Made by a program: the position numbers and the translations under genes. A DNA stretch of 64,000 nucleotides from Nannochloris sp. 'desiccata' (lineage: Eukaryota > Chlorophyta > Trebouxiophyceae > Chlorellales > Chlorellaceae): assembly GCA_019044685.2 (NCBI GenBank), contig JAGTXX020000003.1, forward strand, positions 1,488,001-1,552,000, read 5' to 3'. This document shows, piece after piece, positions 44,916 through 56,809 of this stretch (positions are counted from its first letter, which is position 1; each line of letters opens with the position of its first letter). A model generated the notes under the pieces. It had not been told where the DNA came from and did not search any database. It saw only the letters and a list, made by a program, of their open reading frames with translations.

Positions 44916-47900
44916 ATGCTGGCCTCTTTAGCAAAGCGAGAAGCTGCACAAGACGAGGCACGGCGTTTCGCCATCCGCCTCACTCGTATAAGAATAGAAG
45001 GTGATGATCTTGTTTTAATAAGGCTCGCCTCTGTGCCAAAGTCTTGCGCTTCCTGCACTCTCTCCAAGGCCCCTTTCGCCTCTGCCCATAACAGCCGCTC
45101 AGAGGCTGACCACGTTTTCTTAATTTCATTTTCCGCTCGTGTAGGCTTTAAAGTTTATAGCAGCCCTACCGAAGTAGGCCCTTTACATCCTTTCACTTGT
45201 ATTATTGGTCCCAATGGCATTGGGAAGTCTGTGCTGGTAAACAAAGCTTTGTCCCTCCATTTTGCCATATTTTTTGCGAGCAAGCTCCTTGTTACTTTTG
45301 CCAATATTTCTATTTTTACACAATGTAGGGAGAGGCCGTGGCCTTTGCTCTTGGCGCAAGTGCTCGTATGCTCCGCGTTAAAACTTTAGATGGAGTTATT
45401 AGCACCTCCCCTGGTAAAGATGGCCAACCCTTGCCTACAGCCAAGGTACTTTAATTTTTCTCGCCCCTCGATCCGAGCTTCTTCACCTGCTGTCCCTTCT
45501 CCCTAACTAACCTTTCTCCGTTTTCCTACTCTATGTACACAGGTAATTTTAGCATTCGATGTTCTAGATCCACGTAAACGCCGTGTCGTAGGGCGTCTCC
45601 ATGTCCGTCGGCAGGTAAACCGCTCCAGTCGCAGCGCATTTCATATCGCTGTCGCACAGCAGGAGCACACTACCGGCCAGACTGCTGCTGCTTCCAAAAC
45701 CCCTATTGTTCTCCCTCTTGGTAAAGTAACGAATGCTGCTACGAAAGACGCTGAGGATACCACTGCTGAAATCATTAATGACGATGTTATAGAGGGTATC
45801 ACATCGAACGAAGAACAACTTCTTCAAAATACTCGAGGCAGCGATGATGATGGAGAAGAGCAAGATGTTTCTATACCAAAAGATTTAGTATGGAGCGACA
45901 TCGCTCAGAGAGATTTAGCTCGCATCCTCTCTAATTACGGGCTCGATATCAATGCATTAGAGCGTGTCATCGTCACCCAGCATCGCCGTGCTGTAGAGGT
46001 AGCCGACCCTAAGAAGCTTGTCAAATATATTGAGCAGCTGATCGGTGGGGGTGGTGCTCAGAAAGAAATTGAAGGTTTAACTGCTCAGTGGATGGCAGCT
46101 GACGAAGAAGAACGTCGTTTAGATGAAGAATATGACGCATTAGTTGGTAAAAGCGAAGACCTGAATCCTGCGCTGCAGCAATGGAAGAGGTTTTGTGAAA
46201 CAAACTTGGAATACCATGAACGCTTGTCAACCGTTTGCAGAAAGAGAGCTGATTTACTTGAAAAAGAAGCAACTGCTGCTGGAAAGGACGCTGAAGTAGC
46301 TGAAAAACTATTAGAAACTTTGGAGGGTGCTCAGGAAGCTGCCCGTATTAAAGCAGATGAGCTGCTGGGAGTGAAAGAACAGGCTGATGTAGTGGCGTCA
46401 GCGGCGGTCGAGGAGCATAGTGCCAGTGCCGCGCAGCACAATGCTGCTTTGGAGAACTTAGAGAGAGCCCAAGCAAGGGCACGAGCTGCTAGTACGCAGT
46501 TTAAACGTGCTGCTACAACTCTTTCTTCAACTGTAGCTGCTGTGAGTGCTGAAGATTATACACTTCAAAAGACCAGTAAGAAGGCAGTAGCAAAATGTGG
46601 AGCCGCCACAGCTGCAGCTGAAATTGAAGTGCAGCTTGAAAAGAAAGCTGAAGAATTAGAAAATCAAGTCGCTGCTGTTCAGGAAGAGCTTGAAATTTTC
46701 CAGAAAGAGATACTAAAAATACGAGATGAAGAATCTAATGATGGAGGTATTTCTAAAGAGGTGCTTACTGCTCGTGCAGCATGGAAAAAAACTCAAGAAA
46801 GAGCCAACGCTGCTGCAGAAATAGCACAGACTGCTGCTCAAAAATCATCTCAAGCTAATTTAAGTGCTTCCGATGCTCTTTCTCATCTTAAATATCATGA
46901 AAAGGTAGAACACGGTGCTCAGAAAGCAGTGCAACAATGCAATTTTTCTATTACGTCGTTGGAAAAAAGCCTGCTTGCTTTGGAAAATGAAGAAAAGAAG
47001 GCTCGCCATAAGGCAGAAGCAGCAGAGAATGAGCTTGCAGCTCATCAAATCGAAGGAATGAAGCTAGAAAAGGCTCTCCAAAAGACGTTTCAAGCTCTAG
47101 AAGATGCAGGTATCGATGTAGAAGACTCTAACTACCAGCCTAGAAACAATAAAATTGGAGGTGACAGGAAAAGTTGTGAAACTACTCGTCAGTCGGTTGA
47201 TGCCGCAGTGGTAGCTTTAGCGCAGCAGGCCCAGCATGATGAACTCAACCCTTTAACTGGTGCTTTCCACGGCCGTATTCACTCTGTTCTTCGTGTTTTG
47301 AGCCCTGAAGCGATCAATGCTGCAAACGCTGTCCTGCTTGAAAAATGCAATCCTGTTTCTGCAATGGTCACTTCAACCCGCACTGCTGCTGAGGCCGTGG
47401 TTGGGTATTTCAAAGAAAACAAAGTAGGTGTCACATCGTGCACTGTCTTAGAAGAACTGAGGGGCAGCATAAAAAAGTATAATAGCATTGCTAACAATAA
47501 TAGTAAAGCTCCTGAGAACTCTGCTGCTGCTGCCACCGCTGCTGTGGCAGCGTCTCAAATGCTGGCACCTGTTCTTAATAAAGCACCTGGAGCTATCTGC
47601 CCTCTCTCTCCGCTTATTCAAAACAACACCAACATAGCAGGAAGCTCTCTGCTCTCTTCTGATGTATATGATACGTGGTATCTTGTTTCGGATCCTCTTT
47701 CCGCTTCAAAAATTATCGAGCAAGAAAGAAAAAAAGCTACAAGTGCCGCCGCTGGTGGTGCTGGTGCTGGTGGTGCTGGTGGTGGTGGTGGTGGTGGTCC
47801 AAGAAATCCTAAAAAGAAGAAAATCCAAAAGAAGCAAACGCATCGACCTCCTCAACAACGTAATATGGTCACCCTCTGTGGTTCTTTATTTAAATGTGAT

Positions 47901-50401
47901 GGAGAAATCTGTGCGCCAAAGGAAGACGCCTTTTTAAGATTAAAACAGAAATATCTGCTGGGTAGCGATTATGTCAATATTGGATCCTCTGGTAGCTTGA
48001 ACCCCTCTTCCAAATCAAAGGATGTGGAGTATGAACAGATGGTGGAGAAGCTACGAGCAGAGTATGCGAGTGCAGTGACTGCATTGGAAGAGCAAGAATG
48101 CTCTACCAACACAATCAATGAACGCACAGCTGCTGCGCATGCTGCGTTCGCTTCTAAACACGCAGCTATAGCGGCAACGAAGAGTAAAGTTGAAGCATTG
48201 TTAAAAACTATGCAGAAAGAAACAAAGGCACTGCACTTTGCTCAAGCTGCTGTCGAGAAGGCCCATCAGAGCCACAATGCTGCTGCGGCAAAAGCAAAAC
48301 ATCTACACACAACGTGTCTGGAATCTGAAGCATTAGCAAAGCAGCGCTTGGAGGAAAGTGAAAGATTACATCAAGTCTACGTAAATGCAGCGCAGGGTGA
48401 ACCCGAAGCCCAGCAAGCTCTAAACGCAGAACTTGCTGTTGCCGACCTCTGCCACCGCCGTGACCATGCTGAAAAACACAAGCTCACTCTACAGACTGAT
48501 CTTGCTTCTATTCAGAAGAGCATGCAGCGTCTTTCTAAAGCTATAAAAGCTCTTACCACTGCTGAAAAGGGTGCTACTGAGTGTGCACACAATGTATCAG
48601 AGGCCACTCTTGCTGTAGCTGCAGCAGAAGTTACAATGGAGCGGGCTCTGCATGCAAAGGAAAAAGCAATAACAGCGAAGAAAATAGCAACAGATAACTG
48701 GCGTGAAGCTGTAGTGTCAGTGACATAAATACGTTTAAATATTCCATATTTCTTCTCTTCTGTATACTCATCTTAAACTGATTGATGTTGATATTTTCTT
48801 TCTTTTCCCTCCCCTCCCGCTCTGCTCTATATCTCTGCAGGCATCACCAAGCTGCTCTCCAAGCTCACCAACATACGCTCGCTACTATTCAAAATGCACG
48901 TACCCGTCAACAAAGTGCATTACGTAAAGCTGTAGATATCAGCAAAGAATCTAGGGAAGCTATGCTGCAGGTCAACGCTATTAATGCACAGCTGAACAGT
49001 GCTGGTGCAGCCCTGAGAGGGGTCCCTCCGTCTACAGCAGAGGAAAAAAGTAACGAGAGGGCAGTAGCTGATAAAGAAGCTGATGATATTGATGACGCAG
49101 TAAGTAGGGAACTTGAGTATTGCAGTAGTACCAGCTCCAGTGATGTAGAGAATGAACAGATAGCTGCGAAGCGTAGGCGCAGGGGCACCATTGCCGCTGT
49201 TCACGGTGGTGGTGCTCGTGGTGGTGCTGAGCTGAAGCCAAAAACAGCGGAGGCAGTGAAAAATCAACCAGAAAATAATCTAGAAGACAACTCTTCCTCT
49301 GATGAAGCTCTTTCTATAGAACCTATAGAAACCAGTTCTGATGCTTCAGAATGTGAATGGGAAGAAGATGAGGTAACAAGTGCTTTAGCTGAACTCGCTA
49401 AACAAAAACGTGCCTTAGAAAATTTAGCACTCAATCTCGACACAGCAGCTGCAACCGAAGCCATGCACGTCTATTCGAAATTGATTCAATTACAAGCCAC
49501 GCTTCAAGAACAAGATAACAAAGTACAGAGATTCTGTACACAGCTTGCAGAAGCACGTACCGCTCGGTATGCTCGTTTCTCTACAGCAATGGATGCAGCT
49601 GCAGTGCATCTAAGTAAAATTTATCAACGCTTAACTGGAAATATAGGAGATGCTTCTTGTCTTTACTCTCAAGATGAAAATTCTGTGTTTGAAGAAGGGG
49701 TTAAATTTAAAGTACGTCCAGATAGTGGGCAATGGCGTATGTTTGCTTCTCTATCTGGTGGTCAACAAGCTTTGGCTGCGCTTTCTTTGTGTTTTGCGCT
49801 CCAGAAAGTCGCCCCGTCTCCCTTTTATTTTTTTGATGAAATAGATGCAGCGCTGGATACGATCAATTCTCAACGTGTAGCCGATTTTTTACGTGATTCT
49901 TGTGAAAGTGACTATTCTTTAGAAGATGGAATGGCCCCTCAAATTATCGCTGTGTCGCATCGCACCCCACCGCAAGAAGCAGCTCGCTGTCTTTTAGCGG
50001 TTTATCCTATTGACTCGAGTGATATTTATAATAACAATACTAATAATACTAATAATGATAATAACAATAATAAGAGTGCCGCGTCAGCTCCTACGACCAA
50101 TAACGGCAGCGGTGAAAGTACTAAAACTGGTATTATGACTCTATACCCTACTTTCCATCAAGATAAATATAACTTACACTGTCAGGGAAGTAAAAAGATG
50201 CTTTCGGTCAGATTTGATGATGTCGGTAGGGTGTGTGCCTTAGAAGAAGAGGAAGAAATACGTGAAGGCGACGAGGAAGGGGTGGATTATGAGTTTATAA
50301 ACCAGCTGTCTCAGATGCTGCAGAATATATTTTCTTTGGATATGCAGCATGCAGATGACAAAGTGAAGGTGAAACAAAAATGTGATGCGTCACTCGTTTG
50401 A
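44916..50401 (+). CDS. Divergent SMC-family ATPase
   Basis: Predicted chromosome- or DNA-organising ATPase of 1675 residues. Five exons: 44916-45000, 45145-45236, 45329-45445, 45543-48715, 48841-50401. The last donor (GT|GTCAGT) is weak; the rest are standard, and the total closes in frame. Head parts: RIEGFKVYSSPTEVGPLHPF, Walker A CIIGPNGIGKSVLGEA, LGASARMLRVKTLDGVI, and NYGLDINALERVIVTQHR. An Ala-rich coil (about 300-640) leads to a hinge at about 664-905 (GAFHGRIHSVLRVLSPEAIN ... MVTLCGSLFKCDGEICAP). The second coil is followed by an acidic insertion, then signature LSGGQQALAALSLCFAL and Walker B FYFFDEIDAALDTINSQRVA. It does not fit SMC1-6 cleanly: Walker A has Ile for Ser and Val for the usual following Asn. 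The Walker B half looks nearest SMC1/SMC3. Confidence 0.85.
47752..47806. repeat. GGT/GCT tandem repeat coding for Gly/Ala tract
   Basis: A run of GGT and GCT codons encodes a Gly/Ala tract followed by a Lys-rich patch inside the hinge of the SMC-like protein. It looks like a slippage-prone codon repeat. Confidence 0.8.
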
Positions 50402-50522
50402 AACGAAACGAAGATGCGATGATTTGATAATTTGATGATTCTGATATTTAATTTTCTCGTGGTGTTTGGTGGCACTCCAATCTTTCCTGGCTCTCTTTTC
50501 GTAGAGTGGAACTACAATAAGC

Positions 50523-50535
50523 TTACACAATGTAA
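50523..50535. terminator. Palindromic TTACA-CAA-TGTAA element between convergent genes
   Basis: On the + strand TGTAA (50531-50535) lies 130 nt after the SMC-like stop; on the minus strand TGTAA (50527-50523) lies 86 nt after the DEG1 stop. TGTAA is the known poly(A) signal of many chlorophytes, so one 13-nt palindrome could serve both genes. Position and symmetry are seen; function is inferred. Confidence 0.45.
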
Positions 50536-50612
50536 TTTAAAAAAACATAAAGTTATTATTAAGTAAGGATATAGTAATAAAAAAAGTGTACTAAACTAAG
50601 TTATCTACCTAT

Positions 50613-52032
50613 CTAGGGTCCCCCTCCTCCTGGTGGTGTTGTAACAACCGGCAATGGTTGGAATGCAGATGCAGTACTGGGCTCCAACACAATCGGCACA
50701 TGCACAGTCTTATCTCCACGTAACAACTCCACATCTAAACTATCCCCTATATTCGATTTATCCAAGGCTCTATACAAATCAGAAGCAGTCTTTACTTTCT
50801 TCCCATCCACCGATAGAATAATATCACCTAGTACTAATCTGCCGTACTCATCACGTGTCGTACCATGTACCCCTGCTTTGGATGCAGGACCGCCTTCCCG
50901 TGCATCCAACACCAGCACTCCAGTCACACCTAGCTGCTCTACTGCAGCATCAGGCGCAAAGGAGATGCCCATTATCGGTCGTACTACCCGTCCAAATTGA
51001 ACAATCTGTTCTGCACTATTTTTTACTAAATCAACCGGGATAGCAAACCCTACCCCAGCATTTGCACCAGATGGGCTGAAAATAGCTGTGTTTATACCGA
51101 TAACTGAACCGGAAGAATCTAACAAAGGGCCTCCACTATTGCCCGGGTTGATTGCCGCATCAGTTTGTATGATGCCCTCTATTGGGCGACCTGTATTACC
51201 AGAGCTAATTTCTCTTTGTACACCGGAGATGACCCCAGTAGTGAGCGTATGATCAAGACCAAATGGATTGCCTATAGCAAACACACGTTGACCGACTTGG
51301 AGATCTGAACTCGTGCCTAGCTGAAGAGGTTTTAGTAACTGAGCGTCTTTTGCATTTCCCTTTGTGTCTATCTTCAATACAGCCACGTCTCTATCTTCAT
51401 CTACGCCTACTACAGTTGCTGCATAGTCGGATCCACCAGATAAGGTGATTCTGACTTCAGATGCACCGCGAATGACGTGGTAATTTGTAAGTATATGCCC
51501 ATTAGTGTCCCAAACAAAGCCAGAGCCAGCACCTTGTGGGACCTCTAAATTATTTAAAGTAAAGGCGTCTCTACGGGTCGCTAAATTGGTGATGAAGACA
51601 ACGCTGGGAGTGTTGCGGTTGAATAATTGAATTGTAGAGGTTTCGTCCGATGTGAGGCGGGTACTGGCAAAGACAGGGGGTGGGAGGAACTCGAGGGAAG
51701 CAGGGTTGGTGAAAATAAAACTAGCAGAGAGAATTCCGCCAAGAAAGCCCACCGCGAGTTGTTGGAGAGAATAAGAATCAAGTGCAGGATCTTCTTTTTC
51801 TTTAGAATCTCTAGTAGCTGCTGCAGGTTGGAGGCGGGAAAATAATACCTTGCACCGCTGCTGAACTAAAAATTGGCCACAGAAAATATATTTGCCAGCC
51901 TTAGGGCGAGTAGATCCTGCAAACACACGTTATATAATAATATCAGTTGCTTGAACAGCTTTAAACATTTTCCTAGCGGAGAGATCACGTACCTAGAAGG
52001 GCTGAATTTGTGGCCATAGTTATTGTTGGCAT
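50613..52032 (-). CDS. DEG1: DEG1-type thylakoid-lumen HtrA serine protease
   Basis: ATP-independent protease/chaperone of the thylakoid lumen, involved in photosystem II repair. Exon 1 is 52032-51993 and exon 2 is 51916-50613; the 76-nt intron splits a Gly codon; 447 residues. A second in-frame ATG (52017) could also start it. The N-terminus is a bipartite signal: a basic transit region and then a hydrophobic lumen-targeting stretch (LAVGFLGGILSASFIF). The protease domain opens as in plant DEG1 (FNRNTPSVVFITNLATRRDA, VPQGAGSGFVWD). The catalytic triad is present: His in LTNYHVIRGA, Asp in DEDRDVAVLKID, Ser in NPGNSGGPLLD. One PDZ domain closes the protein, as in DEG1. It is divergent from UGPase. 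Confidence 0.95.
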
Positions 52033-52320
52033 TGTGTCGGTTGCCAGCGCACACCTTTGCTGCTCTTGCCAAAGGTATCGTATATATTTACTGCATATGA
52101 ATTAAGGGTCTTTAGTGCATTTTATTGCGAAATTGTTCTCGAAACTTGAGGGGTGCTTTGCTGAACACAGCAGCTCAACTGATGACAATGACCACTTCAT
52201 TACCGCTCTCAAGAGCGACAGCAAGTAAATCTAAACTGTGGGTTGTCTTGCTGACATTAAAAAACCAATATCAACTGCTCTAGCACTCGCATCTCTTTAG
52301 GATCGTAAAGCAAATCCACG

Positions 52321-54037
52321 ATGGCTAGTCCAGCTCTTGCCCCTCCTGCTGTTCACGACGACACCACTGTACGTTATTTGATGCTTTGATCACATCATGA
52401 TAGCTTTGCTCTTGGTATTCCAAGGCTCGCATTGTCAAGTTTCTAACGAGATCGCACCTATTTCTTCATTGCAGCCGGTATGGTCGATGTTTGAGACGAA
52501 AATGAAGGCAGCTGGCCTTGGTGATGCTGCCATCGACGCGTTCAAACATAATTATGAACAACTTGTAGCCGGTGTAACTGGTCTGGTGAGTGTTAGCTAC
52601 CTATCTTCGGTGTTTATTTCTAGTATCTTGAATCTTCCATTCAGAATGGGGATTGGTTTTTGAGAATATTTCATTTTTCCATTTTGATAGCTCTAGACCC
52701 TCTATACCTGTGGCAATATTGCTTAAAGCATACCTCTTCTCATATGTCTGCAGGTCCCAGAAAGTGATATCGAGCCTGTAACTGAATTACCTCGTCTTGA
52801 ATCCCTCACTTCCTCTGGCAAAGCCGACATTCCTTCTCTCTTATCTCGCACTGCCGTACTGAAGCTCAACGGTGGCTTGGGGACAAGCATGGGTTTAGAA
52901 AAGGCCAAATCTTTGCTCCCTGTTAAGAATGGCAAGACTTTCTTAGATCTTATTGCTGAACAGATCAAACACACCCGCACAAAATTCAATTCCAACGTCC
53001 GTTTCATTTTAATGAACTCCTTTTCCACTTCTGCCGACACAAAGGAATTTTTAAGTCAAAACCACGCTGATCTAATGGCTGAAGAGGAGGTTGAACTTAT
53101 GCAGAATAGCTCGTGTAAAGTAGATGCAGCTACTTTAAAACCTGCTACGTATCCTCAACACCCAGACATGGAGTGGGCTCCACCTGGCCATGGTGATATC
53201 TACCCTTCCCTTGTTGGGTCAGGTATGCTTGACCGACTCCTTGCTGATGGCGTCCACTACTTGTTTGTATCTAATTCTGATAATCTGGGTGCTACGTTAG
53301 ATTTGGATCTTATGTCGTACTTTGCTGAGTCAGACACAGCGTTTTTAATGGAAGTGTGTGAACGTACAGGTGGCGATAAAAAAGGAGGTCATTTGGCTAA
53401 AAGAAAGAGCGATGGCCGTCTTATGTTGCGTGAAAGTGCCATGTGTCCTGCTGGAGATAAAGCAGCGTTTGAAGATATTACCTTGCACAAGTTTTTTAAT
53501 ACAAACAACTTGTGGGTAAACTTGAAAAAATTGAAAACCGCCTTGGAGACAGCTGAAGGTACATTGAAATTACCCTTGATAAAAAATAAAAAGACAGTCA
53601 ACCCTCGGGATGGCTCTTCTCCTGCTGTGTTTCAATTAGAAACTGCCATGGGCAGTGCTATTGAATGCTTTGACGATGCTGGAGCCGTCGTGGTGCCCCG
53701 CTCCCGTTTTGCACCCGTCAAGACCTGCAATGATTTATTTGCTTTAAGGAGCGATGCCTATGGCTTAACAGAGGGCAGTACAATTGAGTTATTGGCAAAA
53801 GAAGCACCTCTGGTGAAGCTGGATGATACACATTATAAGCTTGTTGATCAAATGGAGGCTCTAACCTATTCTGTACCCTCGCTTGTGCAATGCAAAAAAT
53901 TAACAGTCAAGGGGGCAGTGAAGTTTGAGAGTGGTGTGGTGTGTCAAGGGGATGTCACCTTAGTGAATGAGAAAAGCGAGCCTGTGGCAGTACGTGGAAG
54001 GACCTTTGCTGACACCGAAGTTGTTGTTTCAGAATAA
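52321..54037 (+). CDS. UGP: UTP-glucose-1-phosphate uridylyltransferase (UGPase)
   Basis: Makes UDP-glucose from UTP and glucose-1-phosphate in the cytosol for sucrose, wall and glycoprotein synthesis. Three exons: 52321-52368, 52475-52585 and 52754-54037, all phase 0; 480 residues, normal for eukaryotic UGPase A. The nucleotide-binding loop LKLNGGLGTSMGLEKAKSLL, the uridine-binding region (EWAPPGHGDIYPSL) and the NSDNLGATLDLDL motif are all intact, as is FNTNNLWVNL. The C-terminal left-handed beta-helix is present (LTVKGAVKFESGVVCQGDV). No transit peptide is visible. Confidence 0.97.
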
Positions 54038-54366
54038 TAATACTATTGTTAAGAAGAAAGAAAGAAGAATCATGGAGCCATATCTCTGTCGTTTTCGAAT
54101 TCTTTTTAGTTTTTTCTCTACTTTTGATCTACGTTGACTCCACCTCGAGCCCCGCACTGTGCATAGTTTGCCTTTTGATTTTGTGCTTTTCCTGAAGATG
54201 ATCCTCAAACCGAATAAAATATGAATAACCAATAAATAACTTTCTGGACTTGTATTTCTGTTTTAAAACTCTTTCTGCATGAGACAAGACGCTTGTCTTT
54301 CAATTTATCTTTCTTAACATCAACTAGGTCTAATTACTTTAAGAAAACATCTCTTTTTGTTATTAA
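54038..54366. other. Convergent intergenic region, UGPase / HBS1
   Basis: This 329-nt gap joins two 3' ends. Short polypurine and AT-rich stretches only; no TGTAA near either stop and no gene. Confidence 0.35.
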
Positions 54367-56458
54367 CTAGCTATGATGATGAGAATGTGTGTGCACTGTT
54401 GTTACGATACCCACAGCTAGTGTCCTTCCCCCATCTCTCAAGGCTATTCTTCCTAGAGCCTTATAATCTGAAAACGTCTCTAAAGGGACAGGACGCTCAG
54501 CAGTGACCTCTATCCGTGCACTCTGTCCTTTCAACAAACAGCGAGGCCGTTCTTTCACTACTTCTCCGGTTTTACTGTCCAATAATGCAATCAAACGAGA
54601 GACGTGTCCACTATCTCTTGCAGCATGGGCGTGTAAAGTCACTTGTTGCCCCTTTAGTATAGGTATTTGAACATCAAGTACGACAACTTCAACTTCAAAA
54701 CTCACTGCTAATGGAACGGGGAAGTCTGGGTGGCAGACTACGTACCCAGCATGCGCAGCAGATGATTCAATTCCAGTTAAAAGTATATCACAGCTGTCAC
54801 CTGCACGAGCAACAGGTGCACTTTTGCCATCGACTTCGACATTTTTCACTGTAGCCAGTTCTTTAGACGGCATAATTACCACTTTACTGCCGATTTTCAC
54901 AGCACCGCCTTCAATTTTGCCACTCACCAGCACTCCTTTATTCCCTTTCGTGGCAACTTCTGCAACTGGCAGTCGTAAAGGCAGCTCTACTGTTCTATGT
55001 GCTGGAGAAAAGGCATCAATAGCTGCAGCCACCGTGGGTCCGGTAAACCAAGCAGCTAAGTTGGGCTCTGTAGGTGCTTTAGCTAGATTTTCTCCAGTTG
55101 GGCCAACTGCTGGCAACCATTGTAATGCTTCAGATTTAAACCCACAATTAGAAATTAAAAATGGTTCTAGCTGTGATTTTATCTCTTCAAACCGAGGCTG
55201 ACTAAAATCACACGTATCCAGTTTTGTAACAACCACTGCAGCTTGTTGTACACCTAAACTGCGTGCCAATTGAGCATGTTCTCGAGTCTGGCCCCCGCCG
55301 ACATGACTCCCCAGAGCAGCAGGTGCAAAGCCGGACTCAAACCCACCTGGTGATCCATCTACTACAATTAATGCAGCATCAGCTTGGGCAGCACCAGCAA
55401 TCATATTAGGAACAAAATCACGATGACCTGGGGCGTCCAAAAGTGTCACGCTGCGCTGTGCCGTTTCAAATCTAGTGACAGCGACATCTACAGTAACACC
55501 ACGTGCACGCTCTTCTGGGCGCTCGTCAAGCATCCATGCCCATGCGAAAGATGCTTTGCCTGCTGCGGCGGCATCACGTTTTGCCTTGTGGACTGTTTTC
55601 TCTTCAATTAAACCCAACTCGTACAGCATTCGACCCATAAGTGTACTTTTACCAGCATCCACATGGCCCAGTACGACCAGATGAAGACGAGGTTTAGTAC
55701 CTGGAGTTGTTTCAGCTTTCGTTGCAGCGTCACAGGCACTCTTTAAATCAGGTTCAGGCACGTATTCAGAAAGTGATCGGTGTGGGAGATGGTGTTGAGA
55801 TTGAATAGGTGTAGCAGAAGTAGCAGAATCTGGGGTTCCATGAAGATCGTTAATAGTAGCGTGCCCAAGAGATTTTGCTATTGCGGCAACACCACGTGCT
55901 CCTCCAGAACGGTTTTGTTGTGCTGCTAGAACAGCGTCATCTGGAGAAGGAGTATTGAAAGGGAAAGGTTTGACACCACCACCGGTAATTGCTTGAGTTT
56001 TAGGCGGTGGGGCTGCTGCTTTACCTGTGGAAAGTACAAGAGTTAACATTGTTTATAATTACGGAAACAGGGGAGCTGAAAGAACAACATAAAAGAAGAA
56101 CCAGGTCTCTACTCTATTGCCGAGAGCGGGGAATAATGAGTTGCACAAAGAGAACGTACCCCCTTGCTCTAAAGTGACTCGTTTAGGTTCAAGTGGAGGC
56201 GCAGCAAGTGTTTGTGCTAGCACTGACGCACCTTTAGCTGAGGTAGGTCCGGGTTTAGCCTGCAATCAAATAATCAAATGTATGTCGCTTAGTCAGATGA
56301 GCAAGCTTAAACTAAAGGTTGCTTCCTAAACCTACATTCTTAGCTGGTTGTTTCGCGGCTACGGGAGCATCATATGGATCGTCTTCTTCTTCCCAGTAGT
56401 CTTCTTCTTCGTCATAAAAGTCGTCATCATCATACATTGCAGATTTTCGGCCAGCCAT
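54367..56458 (-). CDS. HBS1: HBS1-type translational GTPase (ribosome rescue)
   Basis: eRF3-related GTPase that with Pelota/Dom34 frees stalled ribosomes in no-go decay. Three exons: 56458-56336, 56259-56160, 56024-54367; 626 residues. Exon 1 carries the acidic N-terminus (DDDDFYDEEEDYWEEEDDPYD) found in HBS1 proteins. The GTPase motifs are intact: G1 GHVDAGKST, switch II DAPGHRDFVPNMI, G4 TKLD. Domain II/III sequence follows (KGNKGVLVSGKIEGGAVKIG, ARIEVTAERPVPLETF) and the C-terminus is His-rich. It has no PAM2 motif, so HBS1 is preferred over eRF3. A Ser/Pro linker lies between the N-terminal tail and the GTPase. Confidence 0.93.
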
Positions 56459-56809
56459 GGTTACAAATTATTTTGGAGACAGGTTTTGGTGATTTAAAGA
56501 TTATTTTAAATTTCGTTTTTGGTTCCGGAACGACCCTGCGTTCGATTTTTAGGTTCTTGCGTGCAAAATCAGCAGCATTCTTGATTTCTTGCTGTCCTTC
56601 CCCGCCTCAGCCGCTCATGCCACCAGGAGCAGTGTCATAGGTGGCTTCCTATCAATCACCGAAGCTACTAAAGCCAACAGTATCACTTCTTACAGTCTTT
56701 AAAACGAAGACAGCAGTATCAACAAAGTACGAATTCAAAACAGGTAGTAGCCAAATAAGAACAAATGATATTAAAAATAAAAAATAAAAGAATCTTTCTT
56801 TCTCTCTTG
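56459..56809. other. Intergenic region between two minus-strand genes
   Basis: This 351-nt gap holds the HBS1 promoter and the 3' flank of the activase-like gene. Minus-strand TGTAA at 56694-56690 lies 116 nt after the activase-like stop. Nothing else is seen. Confidence 0.35.

Noticed and set aside
46092..48728. Treating the central SMC-like exon as an independent coiled-coil gene
   Set aside because: Its first ATG is internal (WMAADEEE), and exons on both sides splice to it in frame to complete the SMC head.
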